NCBI GenBank assembly: GCA_002737315.1
Contig: NSIH01000008.1
Location: 1 to 48,855 of the forward strand
Direction of reading: 5' to 3'
Origin: Flavobacteriales bacterium
GTDB lineage: Bacteria; Bacteroidota; Bacteroidia; Flavobacteriales; Schleiferiaceae
DNA: 48,855 nucleotides
Shown in pieces: positions 39,564 through 46,954 of the stretch; position 1 is the first letter of the stretch; each line of letters starts with the position of its first letter. The notes under the pieces are model-generated. The model had not been told where the DNA came from. It searched no databases and saw only the letters and a list, made by a program, of their open reading frames with translations. The translations under genes were made by a program, and so were the position numbers.

Positions 39564-41330
39564 TTACTTAGTGATACCGGCTAAGGGAAAGTGCCAGGTC
39601 AGGCTCCACTGGCGGCCCGGCAAGGGGTAGCCAAGTTGAAGGTATATGGGTTGGTTGGTTGCGTTGGTAAGGGCGACTTCTACCGTTGACTTTGCCCCCC
39701 GCCAGCGCAAAATTGCATCAAGCTGAACCTGAGGACCGATCCAGGTGTCTCGGCTGGAGCTCCATGCCGTAGGGCTGGCCGACCTAAAGCGGTTGAATAC
39801 CTCCAATTCCCATTCCTTGCGTCGGTAACTAAGCGGAATATTGAGGCTGAATGGAGCTACGTAGGGCATGCGCAATCCTGAATTATTGATGCTGTACACC
39901 CATTGCGCGGCAATTTGGCTCTGCCATGGCCCACTTTGCCAGGTGCTGGTTAGATTAATCCCAATGCGGCGCAGGGATTCCACGTTGCGAGGCATCCATA
40001 CCGCGCCTGTCGGCATCCAAAAAATGGCGTCTCGAAGAATCCCAGCGTAGGCCTCCATTGACCCGATTCGGTGGCTCGCTTTGGCGCGGGATTCCCAACC
40101 AAGTTCGGGCCTGAGCGCTGGATTACCCCCGGGCGACCAAAAGAGATCGTTGAGGGTGGGGAATCGCTGGTGCCGGTGCAGCCTTACATTCCAGGATGCC
40201 TTTTGACCCATCCCCTTGTGCTGAAGCTCTGCAAAGGGCAGCAGGGTTCCCAGCTCGTCGCCCTGGCGAAGTTGACTCAAACCCCATGAATACCGCAGCA
40301 TGGGCGAAGCCATACCCTCTCCGCGAAGCATTAATTGTAGCCTTAAAACGCTGGCCGGAGATTTATTGGGCCCTTCGGCCATGAGCCGATCCACGTCGAG
40401 CGAGCTTCGAAGCCGATGGCCTGAGCGTCGGTAGCCCGTTTGAATTCGAATTCCAATCGTATGAACCCCGTTGCTGTCGTGAATCCCCCCCAACAAAGGG
40501 TAGTCGTAGGTCTGGTTCGCCAGAACTGCGTGCTGCGTGCTGCTCCATTCCCAACGACGGGAGCTCCATTCCTGCCGTTGAATTACCGTAGCGCGCAAAT
40601 CCTGCTGCACTGCGCCCATACGTCGCGGCCCATTGGCGGACTCTGGCAGTCCCTGCTTCAGCCAAACTGCGTAAAAATGAGTGGACTGCTTAATTTGCCC
40701 GATCGAGGACCTCAGGGAACTGCGGAACTCCACGCGCTCGGTGCCCGCGCCAGTGCGCCAGTAGCGGTCGCCTAGGTAGTCACGGTAGCGGTAGCGATTG
40801 AGTCCGCGCCGCGCCGACAGTCCAAAATCGGCCGTTTTACCAGGAATCCAAAGGTTTAAGCCGGCATTGCCTAAGGTCGATGATTCCAGCGAAAGAGACC
40901 CGATGCTGTCGCTGCTTAAGCGGAGTCCGTCTGCGCTGCGATGCATGCTAAGCCCGGTGCTGGGCAGAAGCTGCAAATCCATAATGCCCAAATCAGCGGC
41001 AGATAAGGCCATTCCCTCCCACTGAATCCAGGTATGGTTCGAGGGGAGTCCGTCCAAAGAAATCCAGGCACTGCCCGTGGGGCCGGTTTGGCGTAGGTCG
41101 ATTCCCGAACGCAGCAGCTCCGACGCCGACCAACCCATGGGTTTGGAGGGTATTTGAACGCTTGGCTTGGCTCCCGTTTGCCAGCGCCCGCCCAATACCG
41201 ACACTTCAGGCAGTGTTGTACTGGTGAGGCTGTCGCTCAAGGGAGCAACCTGAGCACCGAGGGGTGCACCGCATAGGGTTAGCGCTAAAATCCACGCAGC
41301 CTTAAGGCCACGCTGGGAGCATAGATTCAT
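39564..41330 (-). CDS. btuB: TonB-dependent receptor, BtuB-like, for cobalamin
   Basis: A 588-residue outer-membrane receptor. Signal peptide MNLCSQRGLKAAWILALTLCGAPLGAQ, a plug domain (about 45-150, with TLPEVSVLGGRW near the N-terminus that may be part of the TonB-box region) and a C-terminal barrel rich in alternating strands ending WSLTWHFPLAG. The size matches BtuB-type receptors. The riboswitch at 41368-41541 directly upstream identifies the substrate as cobalamin. The ATG at 41330 is preferred to the track TTG at 41357 because it starts the signal peptide. BtuG-like lipoprotein follows. Confidence 0.9.
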   Translation of the reverse strand: MNLCSQRGLKAAWILALTLCGAPLGAQVAPLSDSLTSTTLPEVSVLGGRWQTGAKPSVQIPSKPMGWSASELLRSGIDLRQTGPTGSAWISLDGLPSNHTWIQWEGMALSAADLGIMDLQLLPSTGLSMHRSADGLRLSSDSIGSLSLESSTLGNAGLNLWIPGKTADFGLSARRGLNRYRYRDYLGDRYWRTGAGTERVEFRSSLRSSIGQIKQSTHFYAVWLKQGLPESANGPRRMGAVQQDLRATVIQRQEWSSRRWEWSSTQHAVLANQTYDYPLLGGIHDSNGVHTIGIRIQTGYRRSGHRLRSSLDVDRLMAEGPNKSPASVLRLQLMLRGEGMASPMLRYSWGLSQLRQGDELGTLLPFAELQHKGMGQKASWNVRLHRHQRFPTLNDLFWSPGGNPALRPELGWESRAKASHRIGSMEAYAGILRDAIFWMPTGAVWMPRNVESLRRIGINLTSTWQSGPWQSQIAAQWVYSINNSGLRMPYVAPFSLNIPLSYRRKEWELEVFNRFRSASPTAWSSSRDTWIGPQVQLDAILRWRGAKSTVEVALTNATNQPIYLQLGYPLPGRQWSLTWHFPLAGITK

Positions 41331-41367
41331 CTTCAGGCTGCACTCTTCCCGGCGCAATCGGATTATC

Positions 41368-41541
41368 GTTCGAGGCAGGTCTTCTGGCTCATTCCCTCGT
41401 ACGCCCCCTTCCCGGTCTCCCAGTGGGTATCTGCGGCGCAGAGTTTAGTGGAATTTACAGCTGCGGGCACAGCTCCGGTATTGCACCGGATTCCCTTTTC
41501 AGCAAGCATCCTAAGTCGATCTCAGGGCTTGCACCACGAAC
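41368..41541 (-). promoter_or_regulatory. Cobalamin (B12) riboswitch
   Basis: On the minus strand the conserved core is clear: GGGAATCCGGTGCAATACCGGAGCTGTGCCCGCAGCTGTAAA, then CACTGGGAGACCGGGAAGG and the B12 box GAGCCAGAAGACCTGCC. P1 can form between GTTCG (41537-41541) and CGAAC (41368-41372). The ATG of the receptor is 37 nt after P1, with no terminator hairpin seen, so control is probably at translation. The transcription start predicted from the TACATTTG box falls at the first bases of P1. High B12 should switch the btuB-btuG unit off. Confidence 0.95.
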
Positions 41542-41543
41542 AC

Positions 41544-42413
41544 TCAAATGTAGTTGAAAAATTCCCTTGCCGCATTGTGCGCACTTTCAAGAGCCAGAGG
41601 TTTTATGCCGAAGGTGGCACCGCGAGCCGTTGCAAAAGTCAGCAGGGCCTCCGTGGGCAAATTACCCACAAGTTCATTTTGGGCATAGGGGCATCCGCCT
41701 AAGCCCAGAAGCGCGGAATCATAACGCCGAATACCCGAATCCCATGCCGCATCCAAAAGTCCGTTGCTTAAGGCGTTGGCGGCAGACATATGCAGGTGCA
41801 GTCCCAATTTCGCAGTACCCGACTCCTGACGCACCACCGAAACGACGGAGCGAATTCCCTCAGGGCTCGCACTGCCCACGGTGTCGCTGATCGAGAGCAC
41901 GTGAGGCTGAAAACGATTCACCACCCTTGCAGTCCATTTGGCCACTAAATCAATACTGTAGGCCTCGCCGTAGGGATTCCCAAAGGCCATAGAGAGGTAG
42001 ACCACCAACTGCTTATCGCTCGCGTGCAGGCGCTCCATCGAGGCTGCCCAATCGTCTAAGGCATACTCCTGGCTGCGTTTGGTATTGCGAATTTGAAACT
42101 TCGGGCTGATGGAGAAGGGAACGCCAACGGCATCTACGGCCTCGTGAGCCAGTGCAGCATCGATTCCTTGGCTGTTCGCCGCAATAACCAAAAATTTATT
42201 TAGACCCTTGTCGGGAGCAAGTGCATCAAGGACTTGAACCGAATCAAACATTTGCGGAATAGCCTTAGGAGAAACAAAACTAGCCAGATCAAGGTAGTCA
42301 AAACCCACGGCCATGAGACGGCGGAGGTAGGCAATCTTGTCTTCGGTGCGGAACACGGAAGCATAGCCCTGCATGGCGTCTCGCGGACATTCGATCCAGG
42401 TTATAGCTTCCAT
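41544..42413 (-). CDS. Hydroxymethylglutaryl-CoA lyase
   Basis: A 289-residue HMG-CoA lyase, cleaving HMG-CoA to acetyl-CoA and acetoacetate in leucine breakdown. Seen: ECPRDAMQGY near residue 8, SISDTVGSA near residue 174, GLHLHMS near residue 202 and the GLGGCPYAQN signature Cys near residue 238, all on the DRE-TIM barrel fold. The stop TGA is inside the TACATTTG promoter of the riboswitch. The gene starts 13 nt inside the pyrD 3' end, so the two are probably cotranscribed. The DRE-TIM relatives isopropylmalate and citramalate synthases lack the GGCPYA motif. Confidence 0.93.
   Translation of the reverse strand: MEAITWIECPRDAMQGYASVFRTEDKIAYLRRLMAVGFDYLDLASFVSPKAIPQMFDSVQVLDALAPDKGLNKFLVIAANSQGIDAALAHEAVDAVGVPFSISPKFQIRNTKRSQEYALDDWAASMERLHASDKQLVVYLSMAFGNPYGEAYSIDLVAKWTARVVNRFQPHVLSISDTVGSASPEGIRSVVSVVRQESGTAKLGLHLHMSAANALSNGLLDAAWDSGIRRYDSALLGLGGCPYAQNELVGNLPTEALLTFATARGATFGIKPLALESAHNAAREFFNYI
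41545..41552 (-). promoter_or_regulatory. -7 promoter element of the btuB riboswitch transcript, inside the HMG-CoA lyase stop region
   Basis: TACATTTG, an exact match, is made of the last codons TAC ATT and most of the stop TGA of the lyase gene. It lies 3 nt before the P1 helix of the riboswitch. Confidence 0.65.
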
Positions 42414-43432
42414 GCAGGCGAAAGTTGGCGGACCATAGCGGGCCCGGCGTAGACAAATCCCGAGTATACCTGCACTAAGTCGGCACCGGCATTGAGCTTG
42501 TCAGTAACATCTTGTGCCCTACGAACCCCTCCAACGCCGACTATGGAGGCACTTTGGCCTACCGCCTCGCGCACCCACCCCACCACCTCGGTGGATCGTT
42601 TGGCTATTGGAGAACCACTAAGACCTCCGGCACCAATAGCTTGAAGTCGGCCCTCTGGCGTAGAAAGGCCCGTGCGCCCGATGGTGGTATTGGTCGCAAT
42701 AATGCCCTGAACTCCGCACTCCACGGCAAGAACCGCAGTACGCTGAACGTGGTCCTTGTCGGAGTCTGGATCAATTTTAAGTGCCACTGGCTTGCCGCCC
42801 AAGCGCTTAGCTTCAGTGCAGACCGCAAGCAGAAGCTCGCGCATGCTGCCCGCTGACTGCAGGTCGCGCAGGCCAGGCGTATTGGGCGACGATACATTCA
42901 CGGCGATATAGTCCACCTCGGAATATAGGGCGTTTAGGGCCTCGAGGTAGTCTTCGGTTGCGCCTTCGTTGGGGGTGGTTTTATTGCGGCCGATGTTGCC
43001 CCCGACAATGATGCTCTGGTGCCTAGAACTGCGAATTCGTGCAGCCGCAGCTTCAGCGCCCATGTTATTAAAACCCATACGGTTGATGAGTGCCTCGTCT
43101 TCGGGCAGTCGGAACAATCGGGGCTGTGGGTTTCCAGATTGCGGACGCGGCGTAACGGTTCCAATCTCAAGGTGGCTAAAACCCAGGGATTCCCATGCTC
43201 TAAGCGCTACTGCGTTTTTGTCCATTCCCGCAGCAAGACCCAGCGGATGCTTAAATTCTAAGCCCATAGCCTTTACTGGCGCCGAAGGAATACTTCCAAA
43301 AGCGGCCCGGAGCGCCGCCGATGCCAATGCGCTGTTGGAGGCAAACTGGAGTCCGCCCATGATAAGATCGTGCGCCTGCTCGGGAGACAGCAGTTTGAAT
43401 AAAAGGGGGCGCAGTAGAGCAGAATAAAGCAT
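42401..43432 (-). CDS. pyrD: Quinone-dependent dihydroorotate dehydrogenase (class 2)
   Basis: A 343-residue membrane-associated flavoprotein of pyrimidine synthesis, oxidising dihydroorotate with quinone. The N-terminal helical membrane-anchor region (PLLFKLLSPEQAHDLIM) marks class 2. Seen: GLAAGMDKNAVAL near residue 66, the catalytic Ser in VNVSSPNTPGLRDLQ near residue 180, and the FMN site GVGGVRRAQD near residue 300. Start ATG at 43432 is 8 nt after an exact TACCTTTG. Divergent from smpB with only a 38-nt gap. Confidence 0.95.
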   Translation of the reverse strand: MLYSALLRPLLFKLLSPEQAHDLIMGGLQFASNSALASAALRAAFGSIPSAPVKAMGLEFKHPLGLAAGMDKNAVALRAWESLGFSHLEIGTVTPRPQSGNPQPRLFRLPEDEALINRMGFNNMGAEAAAARIRSSRHQSIIVGGNIGRNKTTPNEGATEDYLEALNALYSEVDYIAVNVSSPNTPGLRDLQSAGSMRELLLAVCTEAKRLGGKPVALKIDPDSDKDHVQRTAVLAVECGVQGIIATNTTIGRTGLSTPEGRLQAIGAGGLSGSPIAKRSTEVVGWVREAVGQSASIVGVGGVRRAQDVTDKLNAGADLVQVYSGFVYAGPAMVRQLSPAWKL

Positions 43433-43440
43433 CGAGTATT

Positions 43441-43448
43441 CAAAGGTA
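43441..43448 (-). promoter_or_regulatory. -7 promoter element of pyrD
   Basis: TACCTTTG, an exact match, 8 nt before the pyrD ATG. Confidence 0.65.
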
Positions 43449-43458
43449 GCGCCGGGGT

Positions 43459-43466
43459 TAGATTTG
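43459..43466 (+). promoter_or_regulatory. -7 promoter element of smpB
   Basis: TAGATTTG, an exact match, 4 nt before the smpB ATG and 10 nt from the divergent pyrD box. Confidence 0.65.
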
Positions 43467-43470
43467 CAGT

Positions 43471-43908
43471 ATGAATCCGGTCATAGTTAACAGACGGGCG
43501 CGCTTCGAATACGTTCTTGAAGAAGAGTTCACTGCCGGCTTGATGCTGGCGGGAACCGAGGTCAAGGCTCTGCGAGACGGCAAGGCCAATTTGAGCGATG
43601 CCTACGCCTACGTTTCAGAGGCTGGCGAGGTTTGGATCAAAAACCTCCACATTTCGGAATTTAAATTCGGAACCTATGCCAACCACGCTCCACTTCGCGA
43701 GCGCAAATTGCTTTTAAAGAAAAACGAGCTAAAAAAGATTCGCAAAGAGTTGCAAAATAATGGATTGACACTAATTCCATTAAAGCTCTACTTTACACCT
43801 AGAGGCTGGGCAAAACTCGATATCGCTCTGGCACGAGGCAAGAAATTCTACGACAAAAGGGCCACCCTAAAGGAACGCGACATCGATCGCGATGCAGCGC
43901 GCGAGTAG
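43471..43908 (+). CDS. smpB: SsrA-binding protein SmpB
   Basis: A 145-residue tmRNA-binding protein needed for trans-translation, which rescues stalled ribosomes. Standard features: NRRARFEYVLEEEFTAGLMLAGTEVKALR near the N-terminus, then NLHISEF and the C-terminal basic tail with LIPLKLYFTPRGWAKLDIALARGKKFYDKR. The stop is directly followed by the stop of the convergent pcm gene with no spacing. It begins at the ATG 4 nt after TAGATTTG, a leaderless-type start. Confidence 0.96.
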   Translation: MNPVIVNRRARFEYVLEEEFTAGLMLAGTEVKALRDGKANLSDAYAYVSEAGEVWIKNLHISEFKFGTYANHAPLRERKLLLKKNELKKIRKELQNNGLTLIPLKLYFTPRGWAKLDIALARGKKFYDKRATLKERDIDRDAARE

Positions 43909-44568
43909 CTATCGAGACGAGGAAACATCCTTGAGCATAGGCACAAATCGAAAGCTGCCAAGGTCTTCATGAAGCCATTCACCGTCCTCACCCCGACGCA
44001 CCTTGAGCATGCGCTGCTCGGACTCGACGGCTCCTATGGGCACAATCAGCACCCCAGTGGGGCTTAATTGATCAAGGAGTTCCTCGGGGAGTGCAGGCGC
44101 GGCGGCGGTGATTATAATTCCGTCAAAGGGAGCAAAGGCAGGCAAACCCTTGTATCCGTCGCCAAACTTTTGATTCATTCGCTTGTAGCCAAGTTCCGCT
44201 AGCAATCGTTTGCTGAAGTCAAAAAGGGCCTTTTGGCGCTCGATGGTATACACTCGATAGCCTAATTCCTCCAAAACCGCAGCCTGGTAGCCCGATCCGG
44301 TGCCAATTTCTAGGACCTTGGCTCCCGCCTCGAGCCCCAGGGCATTGGACTGAAATGCTACGGTGTAGGGCTGAGAAATGGTTTGGCCTGAAGCAATGGG
44401 GAAGGCAACATCTTGGTAGGCAAACTCCTCAAAGGAACTCTCGAGGAATGCATGCCTAGGAACCCTCCCCATCGCCGCGAGAACCGTCTCGTTGTCTATG
44501 CCCTTGGTCCGCAAAATTGCGAGAAGCTGTAGGCGTTGGCCTTGATGTTTGGGCAGGTCTGGAGTCAC
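43909..44568 (-). CDS. pcm: Protein-L-isoaspartate O-methyltransferase
   Basis: A 219-residue SAM-dependent enzyme that methylates isoaspartyl residues for repair of damaged proteins. Seen: the ISQPYTVAF region near residue 64 (substrate site), SAM-binding motif VLEIGTGSGYQAAVL near residue 84, YTIERQ near residue 106, and the post-SAM GGDGYKGL-type segment (FGDGYKGLPAF). The start is a GTG at 44568, with box TACTTTCG ending 4 nt before it; the track begins earlier at TTG 44583. Divergent from the lipoprotein gene with a 32-nt gap. Confidence 0.92.
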   Translation of the reverse strand: MTPDLPKHQGQRLQLLAILRTKGIDNETVLAAMGRVPRHAFLESSFEEFAYQDVAFPIASGQTISQPYTVAFQSNALGLEAGAKVLEIGTGSGYQAAVLEELGYRVYTIERQKALFDFSKRLLAELGYKRMNQKFGDGYKGLPAFAPFDGIIITAAAPALPEELLDQLSPTGVLIVPIGAVESEQRMLKVRRGEDGEWLHEDLGSFRFVPMLKDVSSSR

Positions 44569-44572
44569 GGCC

Positions 44573-44580
44573 CGAAAGTA
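44573..44580 (-). promoter_or_regulatory. -7-like element of pcm
   Basis: TACTTTCG, one mismatch from TAnnTTTG, 4 nt before the GTG start, back to back with the lipoprotein box 6 nt away. Confidence 0.5.
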
Positions 44581-44586
44581 CAACCT

Positions 44587-44594
44587 TACCTTTG
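44587..44594 (+). promoter_or_regulatory. -7 promoter element of the lipoprotein gene
   Basis: TACCTTTG, an exact match, 6 nt before the ATG at 44601, which sets that start. Confidence 0.65.
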
Positions 44595-44600
44595 GGGTCT

Positions 44601-45500
44601 ATGGGCACCGGTTCTCGAATTATCCACATCTTTTTAGCGGCTTGCGCCCTGACTCTTGTAGGAACGACTGCAGGCTGCGACCGCAATGAAGCTGCACCCT
44701 TCGTTCTTCTTGAAATTGACAGCCTTACCCTTGCTCCCGATCCGGCTCGTGGAACATCGAGCGCCCACATTCGCTCGGTTTGGGTTGAGTCTGAAGGGAA
44801 AAACATTGGGGTCTTCCCCCTCCCTGCCAAAATCCCTTTGCCACTTGGCAATCCTGCCTCCAAAGTGCGTATTTATCCGGGTGTCGAGGTAAACGGAATC
44901 AGCTCTTTTCAAGCGATTTATGAGTTTTATAAACCCTACGAGCGCGATTTAAACAGCAGCTTCGGCAGTACGGTTAAGTGGCCGCCTATGGGTCCAGCCG
45001 TCTTGGAATACGAAACCTGGTCCAAGGTCGTTATTGTAGAGGATTTTGAGTCCGCCGGAATTCAGCTCGCGCCCAGCCAGCGCAGCGATACCGTGTGGAC
45101 CCTGACGTCCGCAGAACGTTTCAACCCACCCCTTGGAGAAAGCAATAGCGCAAGCGGCATGATCATCCTAAGACCTGGACAGCAGATTTTTGAGGCCATT
45201 ACTCAGCAGGCCTACGTTTTGCCCCGTGGCGGACAAAATGTTTATTTGGAATTCAACTACAAATCCACCATGCCCTTCAGCATGGGCGTAGTCGCCAATC
45301 AACCCGGTCAAACAACGCAGCAGTCTACGGTCACCTTTCGAGATAAATCAGCGTGGGCCAAGGCCTATGTCAATTTAGTTACCGAGGTTTCTGGATTCCC
45401 CAGCGCCCTGAACTATAATCTTTTTGTAGGTGCCGTCCGCACTCGTCCTGATAAAGCCGATACCCTTTGGCTCGACAACCTAAAGTTGGTATATCGTTGA
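44601..45500 (+). CDS. Bacteroidota lipoprotein of unknown function
   Basis: A 299-residue protein with a lipoprotein signal (IIHIFLAACALTLVGTTAGC, lipid-modified Cys in AGCD). It is rich in beta-strand and resembles generic secreted Bacteroidota domains, with no catalytic motif seen (YEFYKPYERDLNSSFGS, EDFESAGIQLAPSQRSD, VYLEFNYKSTMPFSMG). The C-terminus ends TLWLDNLKLVYR, typical of secreted beta-sandwich proteins. The start was moved from 44517 to the ATG at 44601, after the TACCTTTG box. The stop overlaps the sugar transferase start by 4 nt (TTGA), so both are translated from one message and may share an envelope polysaccharide role. Confidence 0.75.
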   Translation: MGTGSRIIHIFLAACALTLVGTTAGCDRNEAAPFVLLEIDSLTLAPDPARGTSSAHIRSVWVESEGKNIGVFPLPAKIPLPLGNPASKVRIYPGVEVNGISSFQAIYEFYKPYERDLNSSFGSTVKWPPMGPAVLEYETWSKVVIVEDFESAGIQLAPSQRSDTVWTLTSAERFNPPLGESNSASGMIILRPGQQIFEAITQQAYVLPRGGQNVYLEFNYKSTMPFSMGVVANQPGQTTQQSTVTFRDKSAWAKAYVNLVTEVSGFPSALNYNLFVGAVRTRPDKADTLWLDNLKLVYR

Positions 45501-46930
45501 GCCCGCGAAGCGCATCCCTTAAGAGCACCCAGCAGCGCTATACTCTGGTCTATGTGCTGGCGGACTTTAGTGCGGCTTGCATTGCCTATACCTGGCTCTA
45601 TGACTACCGCAAAAGCGTCGTTGAGCCGGCCCGATTTGGGCTCGAGTCCCTCGAATGGGACGCATTCTATCCTATTGGAATGGTCATTACCGCCCTTTTA
45701 TGGCTGAGTACGATGGCCCTTATTGGTCTTTATCAAGGGCTACTGCGCAAATCGCGCCTAACTGAGGTTCGCCGCTTGACCCAAGCCTTAGCAGTCTTTG
45801 TGATTGCCTACTTCTTGCTCTTCATCCTTGATGATTACGTGAAAAATTACCGCGCCTATTGGGGCTTGCTGCAGCGCTTCGGAGGCGGACTTCTCATGAC
45901 AAGCGTGGCCTTTCGCCTTGCCCTAGGCGGACACATACGCTGGAGAATCTCCCAAAAGCACCTGCATTTTGCGACCTTAATAATTGGCGAAAAATCGCTT
46001 ATAGAGACCTATGAAGCCAAGGTTCGCAAGCACGCTGATGCTTCGGGCGAAGTGCTCGCAGGGTGGATTTCTACCTCAAATCATAAAGAAAACGCGCCAT
46101 GCATAGGCTTGCCACTTTTGGGAACGACTAAAGAAATTAACCACTGGGTATCGAAGCTGAATATTGAAGACGTCGTTATTGCGCTCCCCCAGGAGGAACA
46201 CTACAAACTGACCACGCTCTTGCTTGATTTAGAGCAGCTTGGTCTAAGAATTTTCATGTTTCCGGACACCTACGGAATTTTGTCGGGTATGGTGCGGCTC
46301 GACGAACACGGAGTTCCGCTCATGGAATGGCACAACGAGCCCATGGACTCCTGGCAGCGCAACAGCAAAAGGATTGCGGACTTAGCTCTCTCGGCTGCAG
46401 CATTGCTCCTCCTTACTCCCCTTTTTCTGATAGTAGCTCTGCTCGTTGCAGGCTCTAAGGGGCCAATACTGTTCAAGCAAGATCGACTCGGACGGCAGGG
46501 TAAGGTCTTTCAAATTATTAAGTTCCGCACCATGATTGCCGCGGCTGAGGCTCAAGGACCACAGCTTTCCTCGACCAACGACGCAAGAATTACGCGAATT
46601 GGTTCTTTTTTGCGCAAGTACCGTATTGACGAACTTCCCCAGTTTTGGAACGTGCTTGTTGGCGATATGTCGCTGGTGGGACCTCGCCCGGAGCGGGAAT
46701 TTTATGCATCACAAATAATTGAACGAGCACCCCAGTACCGGCATATTTATAAGGTGCGGCCAGGAATCACGAGTTGGGGAATGGTCCGATACGGCTATGC
46801 CAGCAGCGTAGATGAAATGATCCGCCGCATGGAATACGACCTTCTCTACATTGAGAACATGTCTTGGCACAACGACCTCAAGGTGCTTATTTACACCGCC
46901 TGGACGGTGCTAAAGGGGCGCGGAAAGTAG
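45497..46930 (+). CDS. Polyprenyl-phosphate glycosyl-1-phosphate transferase (WcaJ/WbaP-like)
   Basis: A 477-residue membrane sugar transferase that starts surface polysaccharide chains on undecaprenyl phosphate. It has four N-terminal hydrophobic helices (about 15-155), a central Rossmann-like domain (LIIGEKSLIETYEAKV), a fifth membrane segment (ADLALSAAALLLLTPLFLIVALL) and the C-terminal catalytic domain with KFRTM, LRKYRIDELPQFWNVLVGDMSLVGPRPE and YKVRPGITSWGMVRYGYA. The start is a TTG that overlaps the lipoprotein stop (TTGA); the track version begins 30 nt earlier. No glycosyltransferase cluster follows in this window. Confidence 0.86.
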   Translation: MSPRSASLKSTQQRYTLVYVLADFSAACIAYTWLYDYRKSVVEPARFGLESLEWDAFYPIGMVITALLWLSTMALIGLYQGLLRKSRLTEVRRLTQALAVFVIAYFLLFILDDYVKNYRAYWGLLQRFGGGLLMTSVAFRLALGGHIRWRISQKHLHFATLIIGEKSLIETYEAKVRKHADASGEVLAGWISTSNHKENAPCIGLPLLGTTKEINHWVSKLNIEDVVIALPQEEHYKLTTLLLDLEQLGLRIFMFPDTYGILSGMVRLDEHGVPLMEWHNEPMDSWQRNSKRIADLALSAAALLLLTPLFLIVALLVAGSKGPILFKQDRLGRQGKVFQIIKFRTMIAAAEAQGPQLSSTNDARITRIGSFLRKYRIDELPQFWNVLVGDMSLVGPRPEREFYASQIIERAPQYRHIYKVRPGITSWGMVRYGYASSVDEMIRRMEYDLLYIENMSWHNDLKVLIYTAWTVLKGRGK

Positions 46931-46941
46931 CTTCTGAGCCG

Positions 46942-46949
46942 TACTTTTA
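46942..46949 (+). promoter_or_regulatory. -7-like element of the 3-hydroxyacyl-CoA dehydrogenase gene
   Basis: TACTTTTA, one mismatch from TAnnTTTG, 5 nt before the ATG at 46955. Confidence 0.5.
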
Positions 46950-46954
46950 AGGCT

